Below the pieces are notes generated by a model that was not told the DNA's origin, made no database searches, and saw only the letters and a program-made list of their open reading frames with translations. A stretch of DNA of 64,000 nucleotides from CBDCMJ01 sp965224325 (GTDB lineage: Bacteria; Chloroflexota; Dehalococcoidia; Lucifugimonadales; UBA3495), in NCBI GenBank assembly GCA_965224325.1, contig CBDCYT010000021.1, positions 1 to 64,000 of the forward strand, in the 5' to 3' direction. This document shows positions 18,277 through 27,186 of this stretch, piece by piece (the first letter of the stretch is position 1; each line of letters starts with the position of its first letter). A program made the translations under genes and the position numbers.

Positions 18277-19152
18277 ATGTTTGAACCGTTTGAATATCAG
18301 TTCTTTGTCCGCGCCTTGGCGGCCGCGACGTTGGTGGGAGGTTTGTGTGGGCTAATAGGCGTGTATATTGTCCTCCGCCGCATGGCGTACATCGGCCACG
18401 GTCTTTCTCACGCGGTGCTGGGAGGGGCGGTTACCAGTTACGTCATGTCGATAAACTTTTTCGCGGGAGCCACTGTTTGGGGATTTCTCTGCGCTCAACT
18501 GATTACCCTGACCACCCGAACGCGGAAAATAGGAGCCGACGCCGCCATAGGGGTGATTACTACCGCCAGCTTCGCCCTGGGCATAGTGCTGATAAGCCGG
18601 TACAAAAGCTTCACCCGGGATTTCGACGCAGCGCTGTTCGGCGACATTTTGGGGGTGACCGGAGGAGACTTGCTGGCGATCTCCGTGGTGTGTGTGGCCG
18701 CGGTGGCGATCCTGTTCGTCGCCTACAAACAGTTTCTGTTTACCACCTTCGACGTGGAGGTTGCCCGGCTCTACGGGGTGCCTACCGGCTGGATCGAAAC
18801 CGTCTTTTCCCTGGTGCTGGCCGGCACTATAGTGGTGTCAATGCAGGTGCTGGGGGTTTTGCTCATTGCGGGGGCCACGGTGATACCGCCCATATCAGCC
18901 CGGCTTCTGACTGATAGCTTCAAGACCATGGTCCTGCTGTCCGCCGCTTTGGGTGCGCTTTGTGGATTCGCTGGGATCTACCTGAGCTTTTATATCGACG
19001 TTTCTTCCGGCGCTTGCGTGGTCTTGATGGAAGCCGGGCTTTTTGCGGCAGCTATGGCTTACGGCGCCGTCCGGAGTCGACTCTTGTTGGCTGGGAAAAG
19101 GTCGTCGCGGTTAAGGGTGTTGCCCCAAGGGGAACCAGGTTCCTCGGGTTAG
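18277..19152 (+). CDS. znuB: Zinc/manganese ABC transporter permease
   Basis: A 291-residue permease of the ABC-3 family with about eight to nine hydrophobic segments. It has the family's cytoplasmic coupling region (VYIVLRRMAYIGHGLSHAVLGG), the TTASFALGIVLISRY segment and the VLLIAGATVIPPISARLLT helix. It forms the membrane channel for ZnuA-delivered metal together with ZnuC. Last gene of the locus, 84 nt after znuC. Confidence 0.93.
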   Translation: MFEPFEYQFFVRALAAATLVGGLCGLIGVYIVLRRMAYIGHGLSHAVLGGAVTSYVMSINFFAGATVWGFLCAQLITLTTRTRKIGADAAIGVITTASFALGIVLISRYKSFTRDFDAALFGDILGVTGGDLLAISVVCVAAVAILFVAYKQFLFTTFDVEVARLYGVPTGWIETVFSLVLAGTIVVSMQVLGVLLIAGATVIPPISARLLTDSFKTMVLLSAALGALCGFAGIYLSFYIDVSSGACVVLMEAGLFAAAMAYGAVRSRLLLAGKRSSRLRVLPQGEPGSSG

Positions 19153-19213
19153 TGCCACTGTATCTGAAGGCCTGGATACGCGGGGCTAAGTGTATCAAGG
19201 GTCCGATGGGTTT

Positions 19214-19243
19214 GCCGGTCATGTCCTTTATGGACTAACCGGC
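19214..19243. other. Hairpin between convergent znuB and cupin genes
   Basis: GCCGGT and ACCGGC enclose an inner GTCC/GGAC stem with a TTTAT loop. It lies between convergent genes and may end transcription of either strand, though no T-tract follows. Confidence 0.35.
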
Positions 19244-19271
19244 GGCACTAACCCGGCCCGGCAGATTAGCT

Positions 19272-19643
19272 TTAAGCCTCGGTCTGCTCGGTCTGACTCC
19301 CCGCGCCGGTAATCGTGATGTGGGCCATTGACGTGTCGCCCGGGGCGCCGTGCCAGTGGTTCTCCCTGGAGGTAATCAGGATTACGTCGCCCTCTGTGAC
19401 GGTAATAGTTTCATCATCGGTAGCCACCGTGCCAGTGCCTTCGGTAACGACCAATATCTGATCGCTTGAGTGTTTGTGGAACTTGTTCCGGGAACCGGCG
19501 GAAAACTTAACTATGGCGAAGTTGAAGTCTCCGCTTTCTCCCGGCTGCAAAATGGGCTGCCGGTAGACCTGGGTGCCGGTCATCAGTCCGCCGGTCATCT
19601 CCGCTTCAATCGTAGGCACGTCTTTCATGGTGATTTTCTTCAC
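19272..19643 (-). CDS. Small cupin-domain protein
   Basis: A 123-residue single-cupin protein. Cupin motif 1 is visible as KFHKHSSDQILVVTEGTGTV (His ligands) and motif 2 as GDVILITSRENHWHGAPG. Such proteins bind a divalent metal and may be enzymes or sensors; the substrate is not recognisable. GTG start chosen, since AAGGAGG lies 8 nt upstream. Transcribed convergently to znuB. Confidence 0.85.
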   Translation of the reverse strand: MKKITMKDVPTIEAEMTGGLMTGTQVYRQPILQPGESGDFNFAIVKFSAGSRNKFHKHSSDQILVVTEGTGTVATDDETITVTEGDVILITSRENHWHGAPGDTSMAHITITGAGSQTEQTEA

Positions 19644-19875
19644 AGGGTTCCTCCTTTTTGCTTGAGGGAATTAAGCTGCCGCAGCGTCTCAAAGGGCCTG
19701 ACCGGGCGGCGATGCTAATGATACCCCGCCTCATCCGTCAAGTCTACAACACAACGATGTGCTGCCCCTATAGCCTACGCCCCCCCACTGCCGGAGACAC
19801 AACCCGGATTCCATCGTTGTTGTGGCCATACTTGCCGCGAACCGTGAGGCTCCGCTGGTGAACCCAGCGCCGGCG

Positions 19876-21348
19876 CTAGCGGCGCTCTCGAAGCATGAGG
19901 AAAGCCAGCGGAGCGGATGAAGCAAGAATCAGCAGGAGAGCCGACGTTGCCGCCCGGGCAAAAAACGCTTCGGATGCCGCCGCCCATATGGACGTGGCCA
20001 GAGTGTCGAAACCGATGGGGCTCAATATCAACGTGGCGGGCAATTCCTTCATGGCGAGCAAGAACACCAGCGCGGCGCCGGACAGGATTCCCGGCATCAT
20101 CAATGGCAGGGAAATCGACGAGATCACACCTGCGGGCGTCCGTCCTAAGCTTCTAGCCGCTTCCTCCATTTGCGGGCTTATCTGGAGCAGGGAGGCCCTG
20201 GCGGTCCCAACGGCTGGAGAGAGGTAGAGAATGACGTAGGCGAAAATTAACATACCCGTCGTTTGATAAAGGGACTGGGCATAGTTGATGCCAAAAAACA
20301 CCAGTCCCAGGGCGACGGCGATACCCGGCAGAGCGAACCCGATGTAGGTCATCCGCTCCAGGAGTCCGCTGAACAGGCCGGGATGACGCACTGTTAGGAT
20401 GGCGATGGGCAATGCGGCAACGACCGCGGCTACACCGGCGAGGGCCGATACGTAAAGCGAGTTCCCCGCTGCATCCCACTGGAACAAAAGAGGCTCTCCC
20501 GCCGAGACGCCACGCTGCACCCAGTATCCGAGGATGGACATGGGGAACAAGAGAGAGATGGAGACCACCCCTGCGCAAAGCGCCAGGGAGGGCCAACGCC
20601 AGCGTCCCAACGCTACCGTAGCTGCTGGTCTAGTGACGCCAGGCCCGCCTCTGTAGTACCTGGAGTGGCCGCGGGTGAGCGCCTCCGCGGCAACCATAAC
20701 CAATACCAAAACCACCAACACCAAGGACATGACAGCGCCCAGAGTCCGGTCTAGCTCCGACTCGTATTGGACGAAGATAGCCCGAGTGAAAGTCTCGTAG
20801 CGCAGCAGGGAGACGGCTCCGAAATCGCTGAGTGTGTATAGAGCCGCCAGCAAGGCCCCGCTGGTAATCGAGGGGCGCAGTTGGCGCAGAGTCACCCGAA
20901 AGAACGTAGACCAAGGGTTATTTCCCAGCGCGCGGGAGCTTTCCTCTAAGGAAGGATCGGTGCGCATCAAGGCTCCCCTTACACTAAATAGAACGTAGGG
21001 GTAGCTCAAGACAATCAGGGTCAGCGCCGCTCCCCAAAAGCCACTGATGTCCGGCAAGCGGTCCACGCCCAACGGACCGTCCAGCAATTTCTGGAGCATC
21101 CCTCGGGGCCCCAATGCCACGACGACAATAAAACCACCGACATAGCTGGGAATCACCAGGGGCAGCGCCGCCAATACCGCCCATATCCTCCGTAGCGGAA
21201 GGTCGGTGCGCACCGTCAGCCAAGCCAAGGGGACGGCCACGACGATGGAACCTGCCGTGACCGCCCCCACCAGCAATAGAGTGCGGCCCAAAATCTCCAG
21301 GACGCGGACGCGTAACAAGACGTCCCCTGCGTCCCCGCCGGCGTCCAA
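19876..21348 (-). CDS. Ferric iron ABC transporter permease (FbpB-type, double permease domain)
   Basis: A 490-residue-plus permease with two binding-protein-dependent transport domains, each with the EAA-like loop (EESSRALGNNPWSTFFRVTLRQLRP; EEAARSLGRTPAGVISSISLPLM) and about 12 membrane helices. This is the FbpB/ThiP-type fusion that partners FbpA and FbpC. The coordinates start at TTG 21348, but coding-like sequence with a first membrane helix (VVIAAALLLSPIYLVV) continues upstream in frame to about 21510 without any ATG, GTG or TTG. The true start may therefore be non-canonical or lost. It lies downstream of fbpA on the same strand. Confidence 0.88.
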   Translation of the reverse strand: MDAGGDAGDVLLRVRVLEILGRTLLLVGAVTAGSIVVAVPLAWLTVRTDLPLRRIWAVLAALPLVIPSYVGGFIVVVALGPRGMLQKLLDGPLGVDRLPDISGFWGAALTLIVLSYPYVLFSVRGALMRTDPSLEESSRALGNNPWSTFFRVTLRQLRPSITSGALLAALYTLSDFGAVSLLRYETFTRAIFVQYESELDRTLGAVMSLVLVVLVLVMVAAEALTRGHSRYYRGGPGVTRPAATVALGRWRWPSLALCAGVVSISLLFPMSILGYWVQRGVSAGEPLLFQWDAAGNSLYVSALAGVAAVVAALPIAILTVRHPGLFSGLLERMTYIGFALPGIAVALGLVFFGINYAQSLYQTTGMLIFAYVILYLSPAVGTARASLLQISPQMEEAARSLGRTPAGVISSISLPLMMPGILSGAALVFLLAMKELPATLILSPIGFDTLATSIWAAASEAFFARAATSALLLILASSAPLAFLMLRERR

Positions 21349-21560
21349 CGTACGGACTACCAGGTAGATCGGCGACAGCAGCAGGGCCGCCGCAATAACA
21401 ACAGCGGGCGCCCAAACGAAGGGGGAGGGCCAACCCGGTCTTTCGAATAAGCGTTGAAGGAGAGAGATTCTAGATGGGTGGATTAGAGCCGTGACCCCTT
21501 CGGCTGCTTACAGCCCTTGAAAAACTAGCCGCGGAACAGGAGGAAAGCCCAGAGAATCTA

Positions 21561-21672
21561 GCGTTCTCAATCGTATCTCGGCGGCCCTTTGATGTCTCCG
21601 GCAAGATAGTCAGAGGCAGGTTCGACATTCTGGGCTCTCGATTGTATCCCGGCGGCTCTGTGATGTCTGCCG
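21561..21672. repeat. Direct repeat of about 40 nt in the fbpA-fbpB gap
   Basis: Two imperfect copies, 21561-21600 and 21632-21672, share TCTC.AT.GTATC.CGGCGG and TGATGTCT blocks with a period of about 71 nt. The 343-nt gap holds no convincing gene apart from the upstream coding-like extension of fbpB. Role unknown. Confidence 0.5.
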
Positions 21673-21691
21673 GTCTCTCAGGGTTTTGACG

Positions 21692-22717
21692 CTAGGGCAG
21701 AATATCAGTTTCCCGGAGCAACGCGTGGGTCCCCCCTAGGTCCGTCAAATCTCGCGTGTCGATGTCGGAGCGCTGGATCTCGGAAAGCGGTAACAAGCCC
21801 CGCTGGGTTTTGACTCCGTCCACCAGAGGGTATTCAAAGGTCTGCGACGCGAAATATTGCTGGGCCACCGGAGATAACATAAACGTCAGAAATTTTTCCG
21901 CACTTTCACGATTATCAGAGGACTCTAGGATTCCGGCCCCTGACACCATTATGATCGCCCCTGGCCCTCCTGCCCGGAGATGGTAATTCCGGGCAGAAAA
22001 GGACTCTCCCTCTTCCGCCAAGAAGCGATGTAGATAATAGTGATTGACGAATCCTACGTCGATCTCACCGGCGGCGGCAGCTGCCACGATGGGTGTGTTT
22101 TTGGGGTAGACCGCGGGGTCGTTGGACTTGATTCCCTCCAGCCACTGCCGGGTCTTGTCCTCTCCCCAAACCGAGCGCATGGCAGTAACCATGGTTTGGA
22201 AAGAAGCGTTGGTGGGGGCCCAGCCGATGCGTCCCTTCCATTTGGGATCAGTGAATTCGAAGATATCGTCGGGTAAGTCTGTTTCGGTGAGGGTCTCGGT
22301 GTTGTACACAACGGTCCTAGCCCGCCCTGAAAGCCCCACCCAGCGTCCCTGGGGAGAGCGGGCCCATTCGGGCGTCAGCTCTAGCACGTCGGCTGGCAGC
22401 GGACTTAGCGCGTCCGCCACTGCTCCCAGCCCTCCGGGGTCTTGGGCGAAGAACACGTCGGCCGGTGTACGGTCTCCTTCTTCCAGCAGCGTAGCCGCCA
22501 ATAACGGAGTCCCAGCGTAGTTCACCTGGACCTCAATTTCCGTCGCCTCACTGAACTGCTGGATAATCGGTCCTACCAATAACTTACTGCGACCCGAGTA
22601 GATAGTCAAAGAGTTAGTGGACGCCTCCCCTCCGCAGGCCGTCCAGAGCATCGTCAACAGGGATATTAATCCTAACAAGGCAAAAATGTTCCACCTCAAT
22701 CGTGTTGCCAGCGGCAT
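21692..22717 (-). CDS. Ferric iron ABC transporter substrate-binding lipoprotein (FbpA-type)
   Basis: A periplasmic-binding-protein fold lipoprotein of 341 residues. It has a signal peptide ending in the lipobox LLTMLWTAC, then NSLTIYSGRSKLLVGPIIQQF, the typical opening of Fe(III)-binding proteins, TPADVFFAQDPGGLGAV, and the adjacent tyrosines in NHYYLHRF that coordinate ferric iron in FbpA. ATG 22717 is chosen (AGAGGAA just upstream) rather than the TTG five codons earlier. FbpB follows on the same strand; FbpC is divergent. Confidence 0.92.
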   Translation of the reverse strand: MPLATRLRWNIFALLGLISLLTMLWTACGGEASTNSLTIYSGRSKLLVGPIIQQFSEATEIEVQVNYAGTPLLAATLLEEGDRTPADVFFAQDPGGLGAVADALSPLPADVLELTPEWARSPQGRWVGLSGRARTVVYNTETLTETDLPDDIFEFTDPKWKGRIGWAPTNASFQTMVTAMRSVWGEDKTRQWLEGIKSNDPAVYPKNTPIVAAAAAGEIDVGFVNHYYLHRFLAEEGESFSARNYHLRAGGPGAIIMVSGAGILESSDNRESAEKFLTFMLSPVAQQYFASQTFEYPLVDGVKTQRGLLPLSEIQRSDIDTRDLTDLGGTHALLRETDILP

Positions 22718-23359
22718 TTTCGTTCCTCTCAAAAAAGTTGTCGTTCTACTGAATTGTCGCTCTACTCAAAATGGTGTTGATGCTGTCACCTTGGAAGGTC
22801 ACCTGGTCCCGCAAAGGCCGGTGGTCCGTGTACCGTAGAGGAATATATTGTTTGCACATGCTTTTTTAATATATATGCCATAAGTTATAATGAATGGGTA
22901 ACCAATAATCTGGCGAGAGTATAGGTTGCAGTTCGTCTCGTGTCAATTACTGACTTACGTTAAGGTTAAAATCATATGGAATATCCCGGCCGTCCAGTCG
23001 GCGTCCATCCAAAGCCCCTAATCTGCAGTGCCCCCTGAGCGCTCATCTTCAGTACAATAAGGGACAGAAGACGGATAGCGAGCTCTAACGGAAAACCCCA
23101 TGGTTCGCCTGTTGACACCGGCCCTCCGCGCCTCTACACTGTTGCCTTGCCGGTGTATAGATACTGACGATGCAAGCATAAGCGACATCGAAACATCGGT
23201 GGCATTGTTCGGGCAGGTTCGGTCGCATTTCGAAGCCTGCGGCTCAAAATAGGACTAAGTCCTTACGATCTGGAAGCAGTCGACCCAGCGTGGAGAGAAC
23301 CTCTACCTAGCCTTTCCGGGGCAGGGCGAAATCCTCGGAATTGAGTGGCTTAGGAGCAT
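22718..23359. other. Divergent control region between fbpA and fbpC
   Basis: 640 nt without a gene. An AT-rich patch at about 22850-22910 stands out in this GC-rich window and probably holds the fbpA promoter. On the plus strand there is a promoter-like pair at 23112-23140. No clear Fur or DtxR box could be recognised by eye. Confidence 0.5.
23112..23140 (+). promoter_or_regulatory. Sigma70-like promoter upstream of fbpC
   Basis: TTGACA, 17-nt spacer, TACACT. An inverted repeat ACACCGGC (23115-23122) / GCCGGTGT (23149-23156) straddles it and could be an operator. It lies 220 nt before the fbpC start, leaving a long leader. Confidence 0.5.
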
Positions 23360-24547
23360 ATGTCGACCACCGATTACGGCTTCCCAGACGATCTAGGTCA
23401 TTCACGGCCGGCGCCAAGTGCGGGGCACAGCGAAGCTCTTGTCCACCAAGAAGGCCCCAGCTGCGAAGTTCCGGCGCTGGAGTGCCAGGGGGTTTCAAAA
23501 CGGTTCGGAGCGGTGGACGCGGTGGAAAGCTTAGACCTCAGCGTGGCCCGGGGCGGGGTCCTGGCAATCGTCGGCCCCAGCGGTTGCGGTAAGACCACAG
23601 CGCTGCGCCTCATTGCGGGATTCGAGCAACCGGACGGGGGAACGATAACCCTCGGCGGGCGGGTGGTGGGCCGGGCTGGCAACGCCCTGCCGCCGGAGAA
23701 GCGCCGCGTTGGCATGGTCTTCCAAGAGGGCGCCCTCTTCCCTCACCTCACCGTAGAACAGAACCTATCCTACGGCCTCCCGCGGGCAAGCCGGCGAAAC
23801 GGCAGAATGGCTGAGGTGCTGGACTTGACAGGGTTGGCCAACCTGCGACACCGCATGCCTTACGAACTCTCCGGAGGGCAGCAACAACGGGTTGCTCTCG
23901 GCAGGGCGTTAGCCCCGGGGCCTGAAGTGTTGTTGTTGGATGAGCCTTTCTCCAACCTAGACCCCAAACTTCGAGAGCAGGTCCGCCGCGACGTTCTGGA
24001 AATAGTGCGGGCCAGCCGTTCTACCGCGGTGTTCGTAACCCACGACCAAGAAGAGGCCCTCTTCCTAGGAGATTCCATCGCTGTGATGAATCACGGCCGC
24101 GTGGAGCAGGAGGGTTCGCCCGAGGAAATATTCCATAACCCCAAAACCCGCTTTGTAGCCCAATTCATTGACCTGGCGGAGTTCTTGCCCGCTTGGAGCG
24201 TCGACGGCAGATTGACCACCGAGGTGGGGCCCGTGGAGTGGCCCCCGTCTCTGGACACCTCTCTTCAACACGCAAGCAACGGGGATAGGCCGGAGGCAAG
24301 CTTGGAGCTGATGGTGCGGCCGGATTGCCTCGAGTGCAACCCAAGCGATCAGGGGCAGTGTACTGTGATTGACCGGGAGTTCCGGGGTGCATTCTACCTA
24401 TATAAGATAGCTCTGCCTTCGGGCCGCTCCGTTCGCTGTTTGCTTCCACACACCGTGGAATATCCGCAGGGCGCCACAGTGACGGTCACGCTGAGGAGGG
24501 GACATAAGGTGAAGCCTTTCATGGGCCAGCTAGCCCTCACCCACTGA
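23360..24547 (+). CDS. Ferric iron ABC transporter ATP-binding protein (FbpC/PotA-type)
   Basis: A 395-residue ATPase energising the iron importer. Walker A GPSGCGKTT near residue 72, Q-loop VGMVFQEGALFPHLTV, signature LSGGQQQRVALGRAL near 170, Walker B LLLDEPFSNLDPK and switch His VTHDQEEA. The C-terminal 110 residues form a TOBE-like domain. The first 35 residues before ALECQGVSKRFG are a poorly conserved extension. It is encoded divergently from fbpA-fbpB. Confidence 0.93.
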   Translation: MSTTDYGFPDDLGHSRPAPSAGHSEALVHQEGPSCEVPALECQGVSKRFGAVDAVESLDLSVARGGVLAIVGPSGCGKTTALRLIAGFEQPDGGTITLGGRVVGRAGNALPPEKRRVGMVFQEGALFPHLTVEQNLSYGLPRASRRNGRMAEVLDLTGLANLRHRMPYELSGGQQQRVALGRALAPGPEVLLLDEPFSNLDPKLREQVRRDVLEIVRASRSTAVFVTHDQEEALFLGDSIAVMNHGRVEQEGSPEEIFHNPKTRFVAQFIDLAEFLPAWSVDGRLTTEVGPVEWPPSLDTSLQHASNGDRPEASLELMVRPDCLECNPSDQGQCTVIDREFRGAFYLYKIALPSGRSVRCLLPHTVEYPQGATVTVTLRRGHKVKPFMGQLALTH

Positions 24548-24671
24548 TCGTCGAGGACGTCGTCGTCTGGCTTCCCGCGGACGCATACCGGCGGTGAAGC
24601 CCAAGCTGCTAATCACATCCCCGCACCGGCCGGCAAGCGGGGGGGCCTCTAACTTCCCACAGACCTCACCA

Positions 24672-24802
24672 GGGCCTTCTCATTCTTCCCTTGTGGCCTA
24701 TTCCCACGCCCGCCCTGCGGCTATCGAATGGTCTGCACGCCATGGCTGGACAAACTCACCACGAACGGGATACCCCCACAACTTCAGAAAATGAAAGGGC
24801 CC
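24672..24802 (+). repeat. MITE-like repeat family 3, short copy
   Basis: 131 nt bounded by GGGCCTTCTCATTCTTC and GAAAATGAAAGGGCCC. The inverted ends match those of the longer elements at 38338-38694 and 44845-45205. The interior differs from those copies and contains a CATGGCTGGACAAACTCACC-type sequence. It is immediately followed by two other repeat families. Confidence 0.65.
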
Positions 24803-24813
24803 TGGCGCTAGCA

Positions 24814-25036
24814 GAGATTGTCTCATAAAGCTGAGTCCTCCAGCATCCTACCTTTCTGGATTCCCGCTTTCGCGGGAATGACGGAAGCGCGGGAATGACA
24901 GAAGCGTGAGAATGACGGAAGCGCGGGAATGACGGGTTATTGAGGCGTATTCAATACTGGTTTAGGCGGTTAATAATAGTAACGCGTCGGGTTGCGTCCG
25001 CCTAGAAGCGTGAGTGGAGACTTCTGAGACGGGCTC
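24814..25036 (-). repeat. MITE-like repeat family 1, copy 2
   Basis: 223 nt, inverted relative to the copy at 12894-13148. Ends are GAGATTGTCTCA and TGAGACGGGCTC. The interior has four GGGAATGACGG-type units in place of the two palindromes of copy 1. No target duplication is evident, perhaps because it abuts other elements on both sides. Confidence 0.82.
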
Positions 25037-25043
25037 CAGCGGC

Positions 25044-25222
25044 CAGGGTCGTTTGATTGTCTGCCGCCCGTCATACCCGCCGCTCACCCGTCTTTCCCGC
25101 GAGGCTTGTCCTCGACCCCGATCGGGGAGCGGGAATCCATACGTTCTTGATGTTGGGCTGCCATTGGACAAGCCCAAAGTGCATGGGAGAATAGGAGTTG
25201 TCGCGAAAACTAAAAAACCCTG
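25044..25222 (+). repeat. MITE-like repeat family 2, copy 2
   Basis: 179 nt, same orientation as the copy at 4296-4510, bounded by CAGGGTC and AACCCTG. It lacks one internal GGGAATCC unit relative to copy 1. It starts only 7 nt after the family 1 element ends. Confidence 0.75.
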
Positions 25223-25306
25223 AGGCCTCACGTTGCCAAGTGGAAATTTGCCCCAACCCCTGCTACTATGGGGGTTAAGCGGCAGCTAATTCCGCAAAGG
25301 TAACTG

Positions 25307-26059
25307 ATGCCTCGAAGAAAGAACGACAACAACGCAATACCCGTACGGGACTTGAATCTTCCTGACGAGCGGTTATCCTCAGGCACCGAAAATTACCTGC
25401 TTTGCCTGTACAAGTTATGGGAAGATTCGGAGATCCCCACCGTTACCCAGCTGACGGACACTTTGAAGCAGCTGCCCCACGGCGAAGGCATAGGCACATC
25501 AGTGCCCTCGGTGGCCGGGATGATCCGGCGGATGCAGCGGCAAACTCTGGTGGATATCGGGACTGACAAACGCATCAGGCTAACTCGTAAAGGCTTGGAA
25601 GGCGCCGAAGACATCGCACGGCGTCACCGGCTGGCAGAGTGGCTGGTAGTCAGCCTGCTGGGGATGGAGCTTCACCAAGCCCATAATGAAGCTCACCGGC
25701 TGGAGCACGGAATGTCCCCGGAGTTGGAGGAGAAGCTGGTGGAACGGCTGGGCTACCCCAAGCGCTCGCCCTTCGGACGTCCCATCCCAGGGACTGGCGA
25801 GCCCAAAACGCCGCCGAACTCCGTGACGCTTGATGCCGCGGTGCCCGAGGTGAAATACGTTGTGGCGCGGGTGCCGGAGGAGGACCCCGATCTGCTGCGG
25901 TTTCTAGGCGCCAGCATGATCGTTCCTGAATGCGAAGTCACCGTGGCCGAGGCTATACCGTATCTAGGCGTGGTGCAAGTAGCCACCCAACAGGACACCG
26001 TGTCCATTGGCTATAGCGTGGCCCGGCAGATCCTAGTGCGGACCTTGGCGGACAGTTAA
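25307..26059 (+). CDS. DtxR/MntR family metal-dependent transcriptional regulator
   Basis: A 250-residue regulator. N-terminal winged helix (ENYLLCLYKLWEDSEIPTVTQLTDTL, SVPSVAGMIRRMQRQTLVDIG, RIRLTRKGLEGAEDIARRH), a dimerisation and metal-binding domain (RLAEWLVVSLLGMELHQAHNEAHRLEHGMSPELEEKL with His and Glu ligands), and a C-terminal SH3-like FeoA domain. DtxR-type proteins repress iron or manganese uptake genes when metal-loaded. The fbp iron importer ends about 760 nt upstream, a plausible but unproven target. Start ATG 25307, in unique sequence just past the repeat nest. Confidence 0.9.
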   Translation: MPRRKNDNNAIPVRDLNLPDERLSSGTENYLLCLYKLWEDSEIPTVTQLTDTLKQLPHGEGIGTSVPSVAGMIRRMQRQTLVDIGTDKRIRLTRKGLEGAEDIARRHRLAEWLVVSLLGMELHQAHNEAHRLEHGMSPELEEKLVERLGYPKRSPFGRPIPGTGEPKTPPNSVTLDAAVPEVKYVVARVPEEDPDLLRFLGASMIVPECEVTVAEAIPYLGVVQVATQQDTVSIGYSVARQILVRTLADS

Positions 26060-26060
26060 C

Positions 26061-26618
26061 CTACTTCTCTCCCGCAAGGGCGCGGCGCACGGTGGCCCAA
26101 CCCTCCGCCATGCTGCGGCCGGGCATGGGCGCAGCCGCTTCTCCGGGCTCCACCTTGAGGAGCACGAACACCGGTCCGGGTTGGGCCATTGCTTCCTCGA
26201 GCCCCAAGACCAATTCTTCCAAATCGTCGAATTGGTAGGTTCTCGTGTAACCGGCGCTCTTGGCCATGCCCAAGAAATCCACCTTGTCCAGCTGCCCGAT
26301 AGGCAGTCCCTGGGTCGAGGGGTTAGAGGCGTCGTCGAAAACCAGGTGCACCAGGTTTTCCGGCCCGGATTGTCCGACGGTGGCTAGTCCGCCCGGATCG
26401 GTCCGCAAGGTGGCGTCGCAGTCTAGGACCAACACCTTGCTGGTTGGCTGGGCTAGAGCCAATCCCAACCCCACCGCAGGGGCCAAGTTCATGCAATCTT
26501 TGAGGTCCACGTCCAAGTCGCGGCGGTGAGACACCGAGCTCCAATCGCGCAGTGCTGCCGACGTGGAGACCACTAGGGCATCCTTCCGGTGAAAGTCAAC
26601 TGCCCTGATCGCTTCCAT
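26061..26618 (-). CDS. ComE/Ppd-beta-like thiamine-diphosphate protein with degraded cofactor motif
   Basis: About 185 residues, related to the TPP-binding (beta) subunits of sulfopyruvate and phosphonopyruvate decarboxylases (MNLAPAVGLGLALAQPTSKVLVLDCDATL...LVHLVFDD). The family GDG...NN motif reads DCDAT and FDDAS here: both glycines and the final Asn are lost, unlike the intact copies at 27187 and 41680. It may be a pseudoenzyme or a decaying paralogue. ATG 26618 is preferred (AGGTGA 7 nt upstream) over an upstream GTG-type start; this overlaps the preceding gene by 23 nt. Confidence 0.75.
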   Translation of the reverse strand: MEAIRAVDFHRKDALVVSTSAALRDWSSVSHRRDLDVDLKDCMNLAPAVGLGLALAQPTSKVLVLDCDATLRTDPGGLATVGQSGPENLVHLVFDDASNPSTQGLPIGQLDKVDFLGMAKSAGYTRTYQFDDLEELVLGLEEAMAQPGPVFVLLKVEPGEAAAPMPGRSMAEGWATVRRALAGEK

Positions 26619-26883
26619 CGATGGAATCACCTGACTCTTCTGCCTCCTTGTCAACGTGAGCGTCTCTCTGAGTCGCCGGGTTGGCCTTTTTGGCCAGCAC
26701 CATCAAGTACATTGCCGCCAGCACCGCAATGGCGCCCAACACGCCCAGGAGTGGGTTGGACCGGGAAAAGCTCAGGAACAGCAGCCAGAAACCAAGACCG
26801 AACGCGGCGTATCCGAGCAGTCTTCCAAATAGGCCCTTGGCCAGGATTTTCAGTATTGACAACGCCACAGGGTTAACAATCAT
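26596..26883 (-). CDS. Small two-helix membrane protein
   Basis: A 95-residue protein. Two hydrophobic segments (about residues 20-37 and 45-63) are followed by an acidic cytoplasmic-like tail (KKANPATQRDAHVDKEAEESGDS). I recognise no family. It overlaps the start of the following TPP-protein gene by 23 nt, so the two are translationally linked. Confidence 0.55.
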   Translation of the reverse strand: MIVNPVALSILKILAKGLFGRLLGYAAFGLGFWLLFLSFSRSNPLLGVLGAIAVLAAMYLMVLAKKANPATQRDAHVDKEAEESGDSIDGSDQGS

Positions 26884-27186
26884 ACCGCGAGGCTCACAGG
26901 AGAGGCGGTGTTCAGGCTGGGCGCCGGCAATTTATCGGCGACCTTGAGCTAGGTGAGTCTTCTCGATCTTTCGTCCGGTCGGCCCCAGGAGACTGGGGGG
27001 ACTGCCAGCGAAGGGCCTACGTCACATCTGCAATTTTTAGCGGCGCGGGCGATTTCCCGGCTCCACGGCCCCCAGCGGCAATTGCCGCCGGGGTGTTTGG
27101 GAAGAACCGGGAGTCATGGTAAACCGCTGGCTGCTCCAGCAACGGTCATCGGGCCCCTGGTTCCCGGCATTGGCCTTGCGGAGCCT
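26884..27186. other. Intergenic stretch without a gene
   Basis: 303 nt between the small membrane protein and the ComE-like gene. I see no ORF, repeat or RNA structure worth calling. Confidence 0.5.
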
